DNA of 64,000 bases from Hyphomicrobium sp. CS1BSMeth3 (GTDB taxonomy: Bacteria; Pseudomonadota; Alphaproteobacteria; Rhizobiales; Hyphomicrobiaceae): assembly GCF_900117415.1 (NCBI RefSeq), contig NZ_FPEI01000005.1, positions 310,001 to 374,000 of the forward strand, in the 5' to 3' direction. Under the pieces are notes generated by a model. The model ran no database searches. It saw only the letters and a list, made by a program, of their open reading frames with translations, and had not been told where the DNA came from. Shown one piece after another: positions 1-7,938 of the stretch. Numbering within the stretch: the stretch's first letter is position 1; each line of letters starts with the position of its first letter. Made by a program: the position numbers and the translations under genes.

Positions 1-244
1 CCCGGACGCCGGTGATCGTGCCGGCGCGGACACATCCGACCCAAGCCGACTAGCCGGGATTCGAGCTGGCAGGCCTCAGCCGTGCTTCGGTACGTCCGTA
101 CGCGCCCACTGGGGAGACCGCCGCGCGCGCTCGCCCAGAAACTGATGCGGCCGCGCAATTTTCACGATCCTTGCGATCGCGCACACCAAATGAAAGGCGT
201 ATGATTGCGCGCCGGTTCTAAGCCCTTTCCGAAAGGGTCGAGAC

Positions 245-1966
245 ATGAAGCGTCCGCTGAGGTGGCAGAGCAGGACAGCCAGGGCCGTCGTCTACGGGAT
301 ACTCCCCTGCCTCCTGGGCCTTGGTGCTGCGCAGTATCTCCGCTGGACCGGCAGCGTCTGGCTTGCCATCGCGGGTAACTTCTGGCCGATCATCCTGACG
401 ACGGCATCGCTTGCCATCCTGATCAGGCTCATATTCTCGCCGTTCGACGACCGAACAATCGCCACGTCCGCGTGGCTGACGCTTTTTGTCACGTGGTTCT
501 ATGTTCCGATGTGGGCGACGGCCATTCAGGTGCCGTACGCCACAGCTCTCATCGACGGAGATGGGCATGTCCGTCTTGCCAGCGAGGCGGCGCGGCAACC
601 GGGCTATGACGTCTGGCTGCTGACCAACAACCCCCGCATCAGGATCGTGCACAATGCGTCCGGCACGGTCCTCACGAACTCCCTCAATCTCGACTACAAG
701 TACGCCGAGCCTTACATCGCCACTCGTCGCCATCAGGAGGACCTTTTCGATCCGATCTCGAACGCGGCCGCCGCCATACTGCAGGAGGAGGCCAGGAAGC
801 CGCGCGCATCTCGCATCGCGCTGATCGATGATCCGGATGTCCGCAAGGGCGTGCTTGAAAAGATCTGCCGGGTCGCCGTCGGAGAGCAGGGGGCGTGCCC
901 CATCAAGATGAGCCTGATAGCTCAGAACGACGCGACGGCGCTCGGTGCGACCTGGAGCAAGTTCTACACCGAGAAGGAGGCCATACAGGAAAGGCACGTG
1001 CCCACCCTGATGCGGCTGCTGACGCAATCCGAATCTCCTCTGCTCGAGCGGGACCAGGTCTTTGCGACGCTCCTGGAGGGCGCCGTCTCGATCTCGCAGA
1101 TCTCGCAAGTCGCGCAGAGGCCTTACTGGCTGAGCGACGATCAGCTTGCCGAACTGATCGCACGCATCACGGCCGCGCCCGACAGCGGCAACGAAGCTGC
1201 TGCCGTCGTTTCCAAGGTCGTTCGCTTGAAGTCGGAGCAGCGCCGCGTGCTACGCGCCAAGGCAATCGACGAGGCAAGCATCGCAACGCTGCTCGAGCAC
1301 GCCGTGGCGCTGCGCATCTCCGATGCCGAGCTCGTTCAGCTCGCCCCGCGCATGCGCGCAGCCTTTTCGACCAACCCCGGGAATGCGGTGCGCACACTGG
1401 AGCTTTTCGGCGAGCGCCTTCCGCCCGATACCCAGAACGACGCCGTCGGCGCGATTGTGAAGGCGAAGGCACAGTATGCCCTTATGGCCCTCGCCCACTT
1501 GAATTTCTCGACGGAGCTGCGCGACGAGCTCATGAGGAAGGTGCTCACCGACGCCGACTACGGCGATTTTGCGCAGGCAAAACTATCCAAGGAGAAGCTG
1601 CAGGGCATGTTCACGCCGGCGGAAATGCGCGGGCTCATCGAGATGGCGGTGAAGCGGAGCGAGACCTCCGAGAGCTGGATGACCTTCGCACTCGGCTCGC
1701 TGGCGGTCAGCGAGATGACGCCTGCCGAGCGACGCTCGCTTCTCACTGGACTGCTGTTCAAGAGCCCCAGAGCAGCCCTCGAATTCGTCAGCGAGAACCG
1801 GCGCTATCTCGAACCGAGGGAAGTCAACGAGGTGACGCGCGACTACACGCAGACGATCGCTGCGGACCTGTGCCTGCACCTGTCACATCGCAATGCCAAC
1901 CGCCGGATAGAATATTTCAGTGAGGAGCAATTGCAGATCTTTCGCGATTGCGCGCAGGCCAAGTAG
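245..1966 (+). CDS. Membrane-anchored helical protein of unknown function
   Basis: The 573-residue product is not a family I recognise. It starts with a basic stretch and has about three hydrophobic segments in the first 110 residues (near 13-35, 38-62 and 75-95). A long soluble, mostly helical region follows, rich in short amphipathic helices, which could be a HEAT-like solenoid. The ATG is preceded by a purine-rich AAAGGG/CGAG stretch that serves as a ribosome site. The gene ends 42 bases before a tRNA-Gly fragment, so it probably belongs to the host chromosome flanking the mobile element. Its real coding status is well supported by length and by the absence of competing frames. The function is unknown. 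Confidence 0.8.
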   Translation: MKRPLRWQSRTARAVVYGILPCLLGLGAAQYLRWTGSVWLAIAGNFWPIILTTASLAILIRLIFSPFDDRTIATSAWLTLFVTWFYVPMWATAIQVPYATALIDGDGHVRLASEAARQPGYDVWLLTNNPRIRIVHNASGTVLTNSLNLDYKYAEPYIATRRHQEDLFDPISNAAAAILQEEARKPRASRIALIDDPDVRKGVLEKICRVAVGEQGACPIKMSLIAQNDATALGATWSKFYTEKEAIQERHVPTLMRLLTQSESPLLERDQVFATLLEGAVSISQISQVAQRPYWLSDDQLAELIARITAAPDSGNEAAAVVSKVVRLKSEQRRVLRAKAIDEASIATLLEHAVALRISDAELVQLAPRMRAAFSTNPGNAVRTLELFGERLPPDTQNDAVGAIVKAKAQYALMALAHLNFSTELRDELMRKVLTDADYGDFAQAKLSKEKLQGMFTPAEMRGLIEMAVKRSETSESWMTFALGSLAVSEMTPAERRSLLTGLLFKSPRAALEFVSENRRYLEPREVNEVTRDYTQTIAADLCLHLSHRNANRRIEYFSEEQLQIFRDCAQAK

Positions 1967-2008
1967 CCGCCGCGGCAGCTTGCAGCCCCACCCATTTCCA
2001 GATTTCGA

Positions 2009-2053
2009 TGGAGCGGGCGATCGGGATCGAACCGACGACATTCAGCTTGGGAA
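2009..2053 (-). other. 3' half of tRNA-Gly(CCC): candidate attachment site of the element
   Basis: Read on the minus strand, this is the anticodon loop TTCCCAA (anticodon CCC), the 3' anticodon stem GCTGA, the variable bases, a complete T arm (GTCGG, TTCGATC, CCGAT), the acceptor strand CGCCCGC, discriminator T and encoded CCA. The 5' half (D arm and 5' acceptor strand) is missing: beyond 2053 the sequence diverges. Tyrosine integrases commonly recombine in the 3' half of tRNA genes, and one starts 157 bases away. I therefore read this as the attachment core left at one element end. The intact tRNA should lie beyond the other end, which is outside this window. Confidence 0.75.
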
Positions 2054-2209
2054 TTTGAGTTTCTATCTACCATGCCCTTCCATGCAATACCTAACCGCTT
2101 GATTTCCCTGACTCTGCCTACGTAGTCGTTCGACAAAAAACCGCCCACTTCTAAGTAAAATGTTACCTGGGTGTTACCTAGAAATTGATCTCCCAGGACC
2201 TTTCCAATC

Positions 2210-3517
2210 ATGACTAAAGAGCGCAAGCGCATAACCAATACCGTTGTCGATGGCCTCACCGCCGGCTCCCAAGTCTTCGATCCCTTCCTCAAGGGCTTCG
2301 GCGTCCGCAAGCAATCCAAATCGGCAACGCCAACCTACTTCGTGCTCACCCGCATTGCCGGACGCCTGCGGCGCATGACCATCGGCAAGCATGGCAGCCC
2401 CTGGACGCCCAGCACGGCCCGCGAGCGGGCCAACCATCTCCTGCAAAGCGTACAGACCGGCAACAACCCCATCCTCGAGCGCGAGGCCGCCCGGGCGAAG
2501 CTGATGACCTTCCAGGAACTGTCGGTGCAGTTCCTCGAAATCCACGGCCCCACCCTCAAATCCCGCACCTTGGAGACCTACACCGACTGCATCGAGTTGC
2601 GTCTACGCCCTGCCTTCGCGAAGAAGGCCATCAACGAAATTACCTCGCAGGACGTGGCCAAGGCTCATGTCTCGTGGCGCGAGCACAAAACTGCCGCCAA
2701 CAATGCCCTGACCTGCCTCTCTTCCATCTTCGGCTGGGCCGAGCAGCAGAAGCTCCTCCCCAAGCACTCCAATCCCTGCCCGGACATCAAGCGGTACAAG
2801 TCCAACAAAAAAGAGCGCTATCTCACCCGCGAAGAACTCAAGCGCCTGGGCGACATTCTCGACGCTTGGGAAGCCAACGGCAAAATCAACACATACGCCG
2901 CCTTCGCCATTCGCCTCCTCATCGTGACCGGCGCACGCCTGAATGAGATTCTCACCCTTCAATGGGACAACGTCTTCTGGGAGCACAGGGTGCTTCAGCT
3001 TCCCGACAGCAAAACCGGCTTCAAATACATCTTCCTCAACGACTACGCCCTCGCCATCCTCAAGCACGTTCCCCGCCTTGAGAAGAACCCCTACGTCATT
3101 CCCGGCAAGAAGAAGGGCCAACACTTCGTCGGACTGACCAAGATCTGGTTCGGGCTACGCACCGCCGCGGCCCTGGAAAACGTGCGCATTCATGACCTAA
3201 GGCACTCGTTTGCATCGTTCGCCATCACCCTCGCCGGATCAAACATCCCCGTGCTCGGCCGCGCCCTCGGCCACTCCAACGCGGAAACCACAGCGCGCTA
3301 TGCCCACATCGCCAAAGATCCGGCCGCCGCCATGGTCGATGCCACCGGCACACACATCGCCCGCATATGGAGCGGCCGTTTCGGCCTTCCGATTGCCCGC
3401 TCAGCCCCAATTGTCCGCTATTCCATTGCGGTCCGCTTTGCCCGCGCGCGTGCAAAGAATCAGCGGAAGCTGCTGCCTGCCCCAACACGTGAGTCCCTGG
3501 ACATCACGCCTCTCTAA
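2210..3517 (+). CDS. int: Tyrosine-recombinase integrase
   Basis: This 435-residue phage-type integrase probably excises and integrates the element. The N-terminal third resembles the arm-binding DUF4102 domain of island integrases (VFDPFLKGFGVR, then the TIGKHG strand). A SAM-like core-binding domain follows at about 100-190. The catalytic domain shows TGARLNEIL (first Arg near 240), HDLRHSFAS (H-x-x-R near 327-330), LGHSNAETTARY (second His near 352) and the nucleophile Tyr in ARYAHI. All catalytic residues are present. Two GTTACCT direct repeats 11 bases apart lie 30-50 bases upstream and could be arm or accessory sites. The gene sits just inside the tRNA-Gly fragment, the usual position for an island integrase. 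Confidence 0.93.
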   Translation: MTKERKRITNTVVDGLTAGSQVFDPFLKGFGVRKQSKSATPTYFVLTRIAGRLRRMTIGKHGSPWTPSTARERANHLLQSVQTGNNPILEREAARAKLMTFQELSVQFLEIHGPTLKSRTLETYTDCIELRLRPAFAKKAINEITSQDVAKAHVSWREHKTAANNALTCLSSIFGWAEQQKLLPKHSNPCPDIKRYKSNKKERYLTREELKRLGDILDAWEANGKINTYAAFAIRLLIVTGARLNEILTLQWDNVFWEHRVLQLPDSKTGFKYIFLNDYALAILKHVPRLEKNPYVIPGKKKGQHFVGLTKIWFGLRTAAALENVRIHDLRHSFASFAITLAGSNIPVLGRALGHSNAETTARYAHIAKDPAAAMVDATGTHIARIWSGRFGLPIARSAPIVRYSIAVRFARARAKNQRKLLPAPTRESLDITPL

Positions 3518-3532
3518 GGCCTGAAACAACGC

Positions 3533-3570
3533 GGCCGCGCGGACACTTCATCCGCGCGGCCATTTTCTTT
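3533..3570 (+). terminator. Rho-independent terminator after the integrase
   Basis: A perfect 11-bp stem (GGCCGCGCGGA, loop CACTTCA, TCCGCGCGGCC) is followed by ATTTTCTTT. It lies between the integrase stop and the stop of the convergent gene at 3569, so it mainly ends integrase transcription. Confidence 0.85.
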
Positions 3571-4045
3571 AGCGCCCGCCAAACCTGAAGCTGCGCACCA
3601 GAGACGCAAGAGCGAACACGAACATCATCAGAAGCAGCAGCGCCGTCTGCAAGCCGCCAACGCCCTGCCGGGCTTTGTTCTCAAGATCCCGCCAGAGATT
3701 TCGCCACCACTTTTCGACGACCTTCCCTGGCCACGCCGCAGCCTTGTCAACGGCCTCGCGCTTCTTTGCGTGAAGATCATCCACGCGGTTTACGACCTTC
3801 GCAACGTCGCTCTTGTTATTCAGCCGAACGGAAACCCTCGACCCATAAACCAGGTCAGACACTTTCCTCGGGAACGGGCTCACCTTCACTTCCAGCTTGC
3901 CCAATCGGACTTTGGCCGCCTTGAATTTGAGGCCACCCGCCATCGCCGGCTCAACGAACACCGGCGCAAACACAGCTCCGAACACGACTAGTTTAATGAC
4001 AATCGACTTGAAGAAACGCCTCGAAACATCCTTCATGAAGGACAT
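3569..4045 (-). CDS. Small protein with N- and C-terminal membrane segments, unknown
   Basis: The 158-residue product has a basic N-terminus and a hydrophobic segment at about 14-36 ending in an Ala-rich site (VEPAMAGG), consistent with a signal peptide or anchor. A lysine/arginine-rich middle follows, with a tryptophan cluster (KWWRNLW), then a second strong membrane helix at about 130-150 and a short basic tail. It would be an inner-membrane protein with a basic extracytoplasmic domain if the first segment is a signal. No family is recognised. It is convergent with the integrase and its promoter lies near 4060-4190. Confidence 0.6.
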   Translation of the reverse strand: MSFMKDVSRRFFKSIVIKLVVFGAVFAPVFVEPAMAGGLKFKAAKVRLGKLEVKVSPFPRKVSDLVYGSRVSVRLNNKSDVAKVVNRVDDLHAKKREAVDKAAAWPGKVVEKWWRNLWRDLENKARQGVGGLQTALLLLMMFVFALASLVRSFRFGGR

Positions 4046-4189
4046 GTGGGCCTAGGGACCTTCGCCCCGCCTCCCTGCAACGCCGCCAGCTGCGGCCAGC
4101 GCCGCATGAGATGGGCATCAAATTGGGCGAATCCAAGTCACGCACCCGATACCTCCCCTAACCTGCTGAGCACACCAAGTTTTTCCCCT

Positions 4190-4879
4190 TTAGCCGCCGG
4201 CTTCCCTAATGCTGCCCGTTTCCCGCGCCCTCAGCCGGTACTCGAACTTCAGGAGCGCATCCCGGAAATCATCGCAGGCCAAACATTCGCTCTCCAGCAC
4301 CTCAGTCGCCGGCACGCGTCGAGCCAGAGCAACAAGCTCCCCCAATCGGGGCAGATCTTCCATCTCCAGCAAATCCTCGGCCGCCGCCACCAACGCCGCC
4401 AAAGCGCCGAGACCTGCAAAGGGCCCTCGCACGAAACGCTCCAGACGCCCGTCCCGCTGGGCCAAAGCGGCATGGCTTACGGCAACTTCCAACATCGCCC
4501 CGGCGAGGACGCGCCTCCCACCAACTCCCTCTTCCTGCCAGGCCGCCGTCCCCTCCTCGAATGCATCGGCCATCTTCTCGAGCGTGAGGCGGCACACGCT
4601 GTCCTTCGCATCCACCGGCACCGACTTCCCACCACGCCAGGACACCCGTTCCAGGACCAACAGCCGCGTATCGACACGCAGAAGCTGCTCGCGCAGCACC
4701 TCCTTGCGCGAAAAATCGCGGCACACCTGCATCTGACCCAGGATACCCGTCACCACGTGTTGGAGATTTTGCGCCATGCGCGGGAAGTCACCAGCATTAC
4801 CCCAGTCCAACCCGGTGGTTGCATAACGCTCCGGTGCCGCTCGCAATAGCGACCGCCCCTTCAAACCCCTCATCAACAT
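4190..4879 (-). CDS. Conserved-looking helical protein of unknown function
   Basis: A 229-residue, mainly alpha-helical soluble protein with no family recognised. Its start is supported by AGGAAAG a few bases before the ATG. The central part (about 125-180) is rich in Ala, Leu and Gly but lacks clear membrane length. The gene precedes the one ending at 3569 on the same strand with a gap of about 145 bases, so the two may be co-transcribed. It lies between the integrase and the ParA-like operon, but nothing ties it to either. Confidence 0.6.
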   Translation of the reverse strand: MLMRGLKGRSLLRAAPERYATTGLDWGNAGDFPRMAQNLQHVVTGILGQMQVCRDFSRKEVLREQLLRVDTRLLVLERVSWRGGKSVPVDAKDSVCRLTLEKMADAFEEGTAAWQEEGVGGRRVLAGAMLEVAVSHAALAQRDGRLERFVRGPFAGLGALAALVAAAEDLLEMEDLPRLGELVALARRVPATEVLESECLACDDFRDALLKFEYRLRARETGSIREAGG

Positions 4880-5019
4880 AACTTTCCTAATTCACCGCCG
4901 TATAACCTCAATACCCTTTTTCCGGCAAGACCACCCGGCCCACCCACAAAACCCTGTCACTCCCCTGCGACTGCCATATATACGCATGTCTGGACCTCTG
5001 GACATACGGCAATAGGCCC

Positions 5020-5406
5020 TCACCCCCGCACCTCGCGCCGCCCGTCCGGGAACAAGTCCACCTCATCAATCTCGAACTTGCTGTCCTTCAGCCCCTTCAG
5101 AACCAGATAACGCACCGTGCAGCGCTCCTTGCCCACCTTCGCCCGCAGCAGATCAACCACATACTCCGGCACCACCACCGTCAACTTGCGCGGCGCCCGT
5201 GACAACCCGTGCACACCCTCCGCCGGCGCAACCGCATCCGTCGATTCCACCGCCTTCACTGCCCCTGATGGTGCGGCAGCAGCAGCCATCTCCTCCGGCG
5301 GCGCCACAATGCTCGGCACCTTCCGTTTCACCGCAAACGCATCCACCACCCGGTCCGCCTGATCGAAGTCGATCTGTTCCAGCACCGGAGCCTTGCCTTT
5401 GCTCAT
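5020..5406 (-). CDS. VirC2-like / ribbon-helix-helix partner of the ParA-like ATPase
   Basis: The 128-residue protein has a flexible Ala/Pro-rich N-terminal half. Its C-terminal half (about 70-128) contains RKLTVVVPEYVVDLLRAKV and a hydrophobic helix, the layout of a ribbon-helix-helix DNA-binding domain. Its ATG overlaps the stop of the ParA-like gene (ATGA), so the two are translationally coupled. ATPase plus RHH pairs serve as partition systems, or as VirC1/VirC2, which bring relaxosomes to the type IV coupling protein. It probably binds the palindrome-rich region upstream of the operon or sequences near oriT. The family assignment rests on layout and neighbour rather than on a diagnostic motif. 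Confidence 0.6.
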   Translation of the reverse strand: MSKGKAPVLEQIDFDQADRVVDAFAVKRKVPSIVAPPEEMAAAAAPSGAVKAVESTDAVAPAEGVHGLSRAPRKLTVVVPEYVVDLLRAKVGKERCTVRYLVLKGLKDSKFEIDEVDLFPDGRREVRG

Positions 5407-6101
5407 GCCGCCACCTTCACGTCCTCAAATCCAATGTCCCTCAAGATCCAATCCGTCATCGCATCCAGCTGCTCCATCGCCTTGCGCACCGGCTCCCGCC
5501 GCGCGTCGGCATAGTGCGGCGGCTGCCCCGAAAGGAACACCTCGGCAAACGGAGCCCGGTGCTGCAGCGCCACCCCAATCCCCTGCACGCCGGAGCGCTT
5601 CACATCCTCCAACACCGAGCGCTGATAGGTCGGCCAAAGCGACGACACCTCATTCAGCAACAGACGATGGCGAATGCTCTTGCCCATCATGACCGACAGC
5701 TGCCCGAGCTCCCGGCTGAGCTTCACGGCCTCGATCACGTCCGGCGCCGACAACTTCGCCGGCGTGATGGTGACATCCGCCACAGTCGCCGCCTGGATCA
5801 TCGTCTTCTGAAACACTCCCGCCACGTCCACGAGGATGAACCCCTGACGCGTGGCGCAATGGTGCTTGAGGCGCTCCATGAACTCCCCTTCCCCAAGCCC
5901 CTCGACCGTCATGATCTCCGACACCGCCGGGAACGAGCGCGCCCAGCGCTCCAGCGTCCGGTTCTGGTCCAGATCCATGACCAGCACGCTATAGCCACGC
6001 GCCGCCAGCGCTCCGCCCAGGCAGGCACACATCGTGGATTTGCCCACCCCGCCCTTGGGCGAGGCAAATGCGATGATCACTGGTCGGGATTGCTGCGTCA
6101 T
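5403..6101 (-). CDS. ParA/VirC1-like P-loop ATPase
   Basis: A 232-residue ATPase of the ParA/MinD superfamily. The deviant Walker A motif SPKGGVGKST is at about residues 14-23, a Walker A' strand reads VLVMDLDQNRTL, and the switch strand is FILVDVAG. No N-terminal HTH is present, so it is a small type Ib ParA or a VirC1 orthologue. It heads a two-gene operon with the RHH-like gene, with an ATGA overlap. Possible roles are partition of the excised replicating form or polar recruitment of the relaxosome. The VirC-like role is favoured by the nearby relaxase and coupling protein. The upstream motif field at 6140-6450 is a plausible operator or centromere. Confidence 0.88.
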   Translation of the reverse strand: MTQQSRPVIIAFASPKGGVGKSTMCACLGGALAARGYSVLVMDLDQNRTLERWARSFPAVSEIMTVEGLGEGEFMERLKHHCATRQGFILVDVAGVFQKTMIQAATVADVTITPAKLSAPDVIEAVKLSRELGQLSVMMGKSIRHRLLLNEVSSLWPTYQRSVLEDVKRSGVQGIGVALQHRAPFAEVFLSGQPPHYADARREPVRKAMEQLDAMTDWILRDIGFEDVKVAA

Positions 6102-6139
6102 GCCCCGAGAGTTGCTCAGACGCTCAGCGCCATCAAGTC

Positions 6140-6450
6140 AAACGCCATATATATGGGCATCTGGTTATACGGGGGTGTGGACTTCCAGCACTACAGACAT
6201 ACGCATCTCCGTATATTCATAACACCATATCTCCATACATACGTACCTACGTATATTCTACCATCTCAATCACTTAGCCCCACACTGCCGCATATCCATA
6301 AATACAGACTTCTGTATCTCCGAATGTCTGGACCTCCATAACCCCGAATATCCGTAACTCCATACCTCCAAACCTATGGAGGTATGGACATACACGCCTC
6401 CGTAACTGCGGACTTACGGACTTGCAGACATCCATAGGCCCGGAGCTCCG
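6140..6450. promoter_or_regulatory. Motif-dense, AT-richer region upstream of parA: candidate centromere/operator
   Basis: About 300 bases are packed with short related words: CATACG/CGTATG, ATATCCGTA, TCTGGACCTC and GGACATAC. Two clear symmetric sites stand out. One is CCATACCTCC with an 8-base loop and GGAGGTATGG at 6360-6387; the other is TACGTA-CC-TACGTA at 6240-6253. The word TCTGGACCTC also occurs with GGACATACGG at 4987-5008, just beyond the 3' end of the RHH-like gene, so the operon is flanked by the same motif. This is the arrangement expected of ParA-family centromere and operator sites. Function is inferred. Confidence 0.5.
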
Positions 6451-6654
6451 TACATACAGACCAACGCCGCGCGGCACCCCCAACTCTCCAACCATTCACC
6501 CCGGGACATCGCGAATCCCATAACCTCTGCCAAATCGGACAATAACCCTTGCCGCGACTAGACCCCATCCGCCGCCAGGGCAACATCCCGCCGCCAATGC
6601 GCTTCCCTCCGGCCCCTGACATCTTCTAACACTCTGATACGCCAACACCCGGCT

Positions 6655-7219
6655 CGGAATTGCCGCCACACTTTCCCGCTTCCTGACACAGTCACGGCAG
6701 GGGAGGGGGCTTCCCCATGTCCACTCTCCCTCTCTTGGCCCATCAAACGTCCTGTACTCCCTCGGCATTGCCCGGAACTGCCGCCACACTTTCAGGCTAT
6801 CGTGCTTCCGCGCCCTCATTCGCCCGCCACCACACCGGCATCTGACCAACTGCCTGTTTCATTTCATCTCCTGCCGGAGCAGCCGCCACAAAATGACTTC
6901 CGCTCCCGATCTGCCCACGCATCCTCCCGCTGCCCCATCGCACGGGACTGAAACGCCTGCATCGCCACCTGCCGTCCAACCGCTTGAACTCTCGCCATTT
7001 GAGCGGGAACTGACGCCACAATTCATCTCACCGGTCAGGGTCGCGGACGGCTAACCTGAGCGGAAACCTCCATCATCCCTTTGAATTGCCTCATCGCCGA
7101 ACGGAACCGCCGCCACACTTTTCATATCGCACCGCGCCGCGGCCTCGACGACGTACACCGTATCCGGCCCCATAGTATGTATCTGGAATCCTTGGCCTCC
7201 GATGGGAACCGCCGTCACA
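6655..7219 (-). repeat. Six dispersed iteron-like sites in inverse orientation
   Basis: Copies of GGAAN(C/T)GCCGCCACA occur at 6655-6670, 6773-6788, 6874-6890, 7004-7020, 7102-7117 and 7204-7219. They are single sites about 100-130 bases apart, all in the same direction. Each is the reverse complement of the core TGTGGCGGCGTTTCC of the tandem array at 7552. Dispersed inverse iterons next to an origin usually act in copy-number control. The interval from 6450 to 7550 contains no convincing gene. Confidence 0.75.
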
Positions 7220-7337
7220 AAAACAACCGGCCGCTCGGCAATCTCATTCTCCACAATCAACATCATGGCCAACGGCCATTCAAAACCTCTTTCAAAACCC
7301 ACCCACGACGACGGATACCCGGGCGCAGGGGAGGGGG

Positions 7338-7510
7338 TTATCCACCCAATCCACACGCACCCCTGACCCTTTCAAGCCAAACCACCGCTTGAAGCTTCCC
7401 AGCCGATGCTATCCACCCCGACATCCCCAGACTTATCCCCAAGCCTTGCTCATGCCGTTGGTCTTTCTTCTTCTTTAATCAGTCTCTAAATAATCTCTCC
7501 AGTCTTTAAG
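7338..7510. other. Origin features: DnaA-box-like sites and AT-rich stretch
   Basis: TTATCCACC at 7338-7346 and TTATCCCCA at 7433-7441 each match the DnaA box TTATCCACA at eight of nine positions. About 20 bases downstream lies a pyrimidine/AT-rich stretch (7465-7510, CTTTCTTCTTCTTTAATC and CTAAATAATC), a likely unwinding element. This is followed directly by the tandem iterons and then the initiator-like gene. The order of parts matches iteron plasmid origins. Confidence 0.65.
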
Positions 7511-7551
7511 GCCTGCTAAGTCTCGCAACCGCGCGGATTATTTCGACACCT

Positions 7552-7677
7552 TGTGACGGCGTTTCCCGCTTCTGTGACCGCGCCTCCCGTTTATGTGGCG
7601 GCGTTTCCGGAAAGTGTGACCGCGCTTCCCGTTTCTGCGACCGCCCCTCCCGAAATTGTGACCTCGCTTCCCAAACG
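7552..7677 (+). repeat. Six tandem 21-bp iterons (oriV)
   Basis: Six head-to-tail units of exactly 21 bases start at 7552, 7573, 7594, 7615, 7636 and 7657. The consensus begins TGTGACCGCGCTTCCCG. The first 16 bases are best conserved; the last five vary. A 21-base period places each unit on the same DNA face every two turns, as in iteron plasmids where initiator monomers bind side by side. Confidence 0.9.
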
Positions 7678-7790
7678 GGCCGACTTACCCACAGACCTGG
7701 TTGGAGAACTCCGCTTCCCCACTGCGCACGCTCAAACCCATTAAACCTCAGGTCGGACAGTATGCAATCGTATCCCCCGATCCTGCAAAA

Positions 7791-7921
7791 TGTGACGACT
7801 GCTCCAGCTTTTGTCGCGTCTGCTCCGGTTTGCCAACACCAATCCCAAAACCGCAATGCCACAGATGGTTGCCTAAATCTGTGGCGACTGTTCCGAAAAA
7901 TGTTGCGGCGGTTCCCGTCCA
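7791..7921 (+). repeat. Two further tandem iteron pairs before the initiator gene
   Basis: Two pairs of the same 21-base unit lie at 7791-7811/7812-7832 and 7880-7900/7901-7921. The units begin TGTGACGACTGCTCC, TGTCGCGTCTGCTCC, TGTGGCGACTGTTCC and TGTTGCGGCGGTTCC. The last one ends 17 bases before the initiator ATG, so they may also be the autoregulatory operator. Confidence 0.75.
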
Positions 7922-7938
7922 ACCGTTCAATACCCCCA

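Noticed and set aside
895-1923. A 342-codon frame overlapping the first membrane-protein gene
   Set aside because: An Arg-rich out-of-frame shadow of the gene at 245-1966.
7762-7938. An upstream start for the initiator gene at 7762
   Set aside because: It would translate the iteron pairs, and the residues look non-coding; the ATG at 7939 fits the origin layout better.
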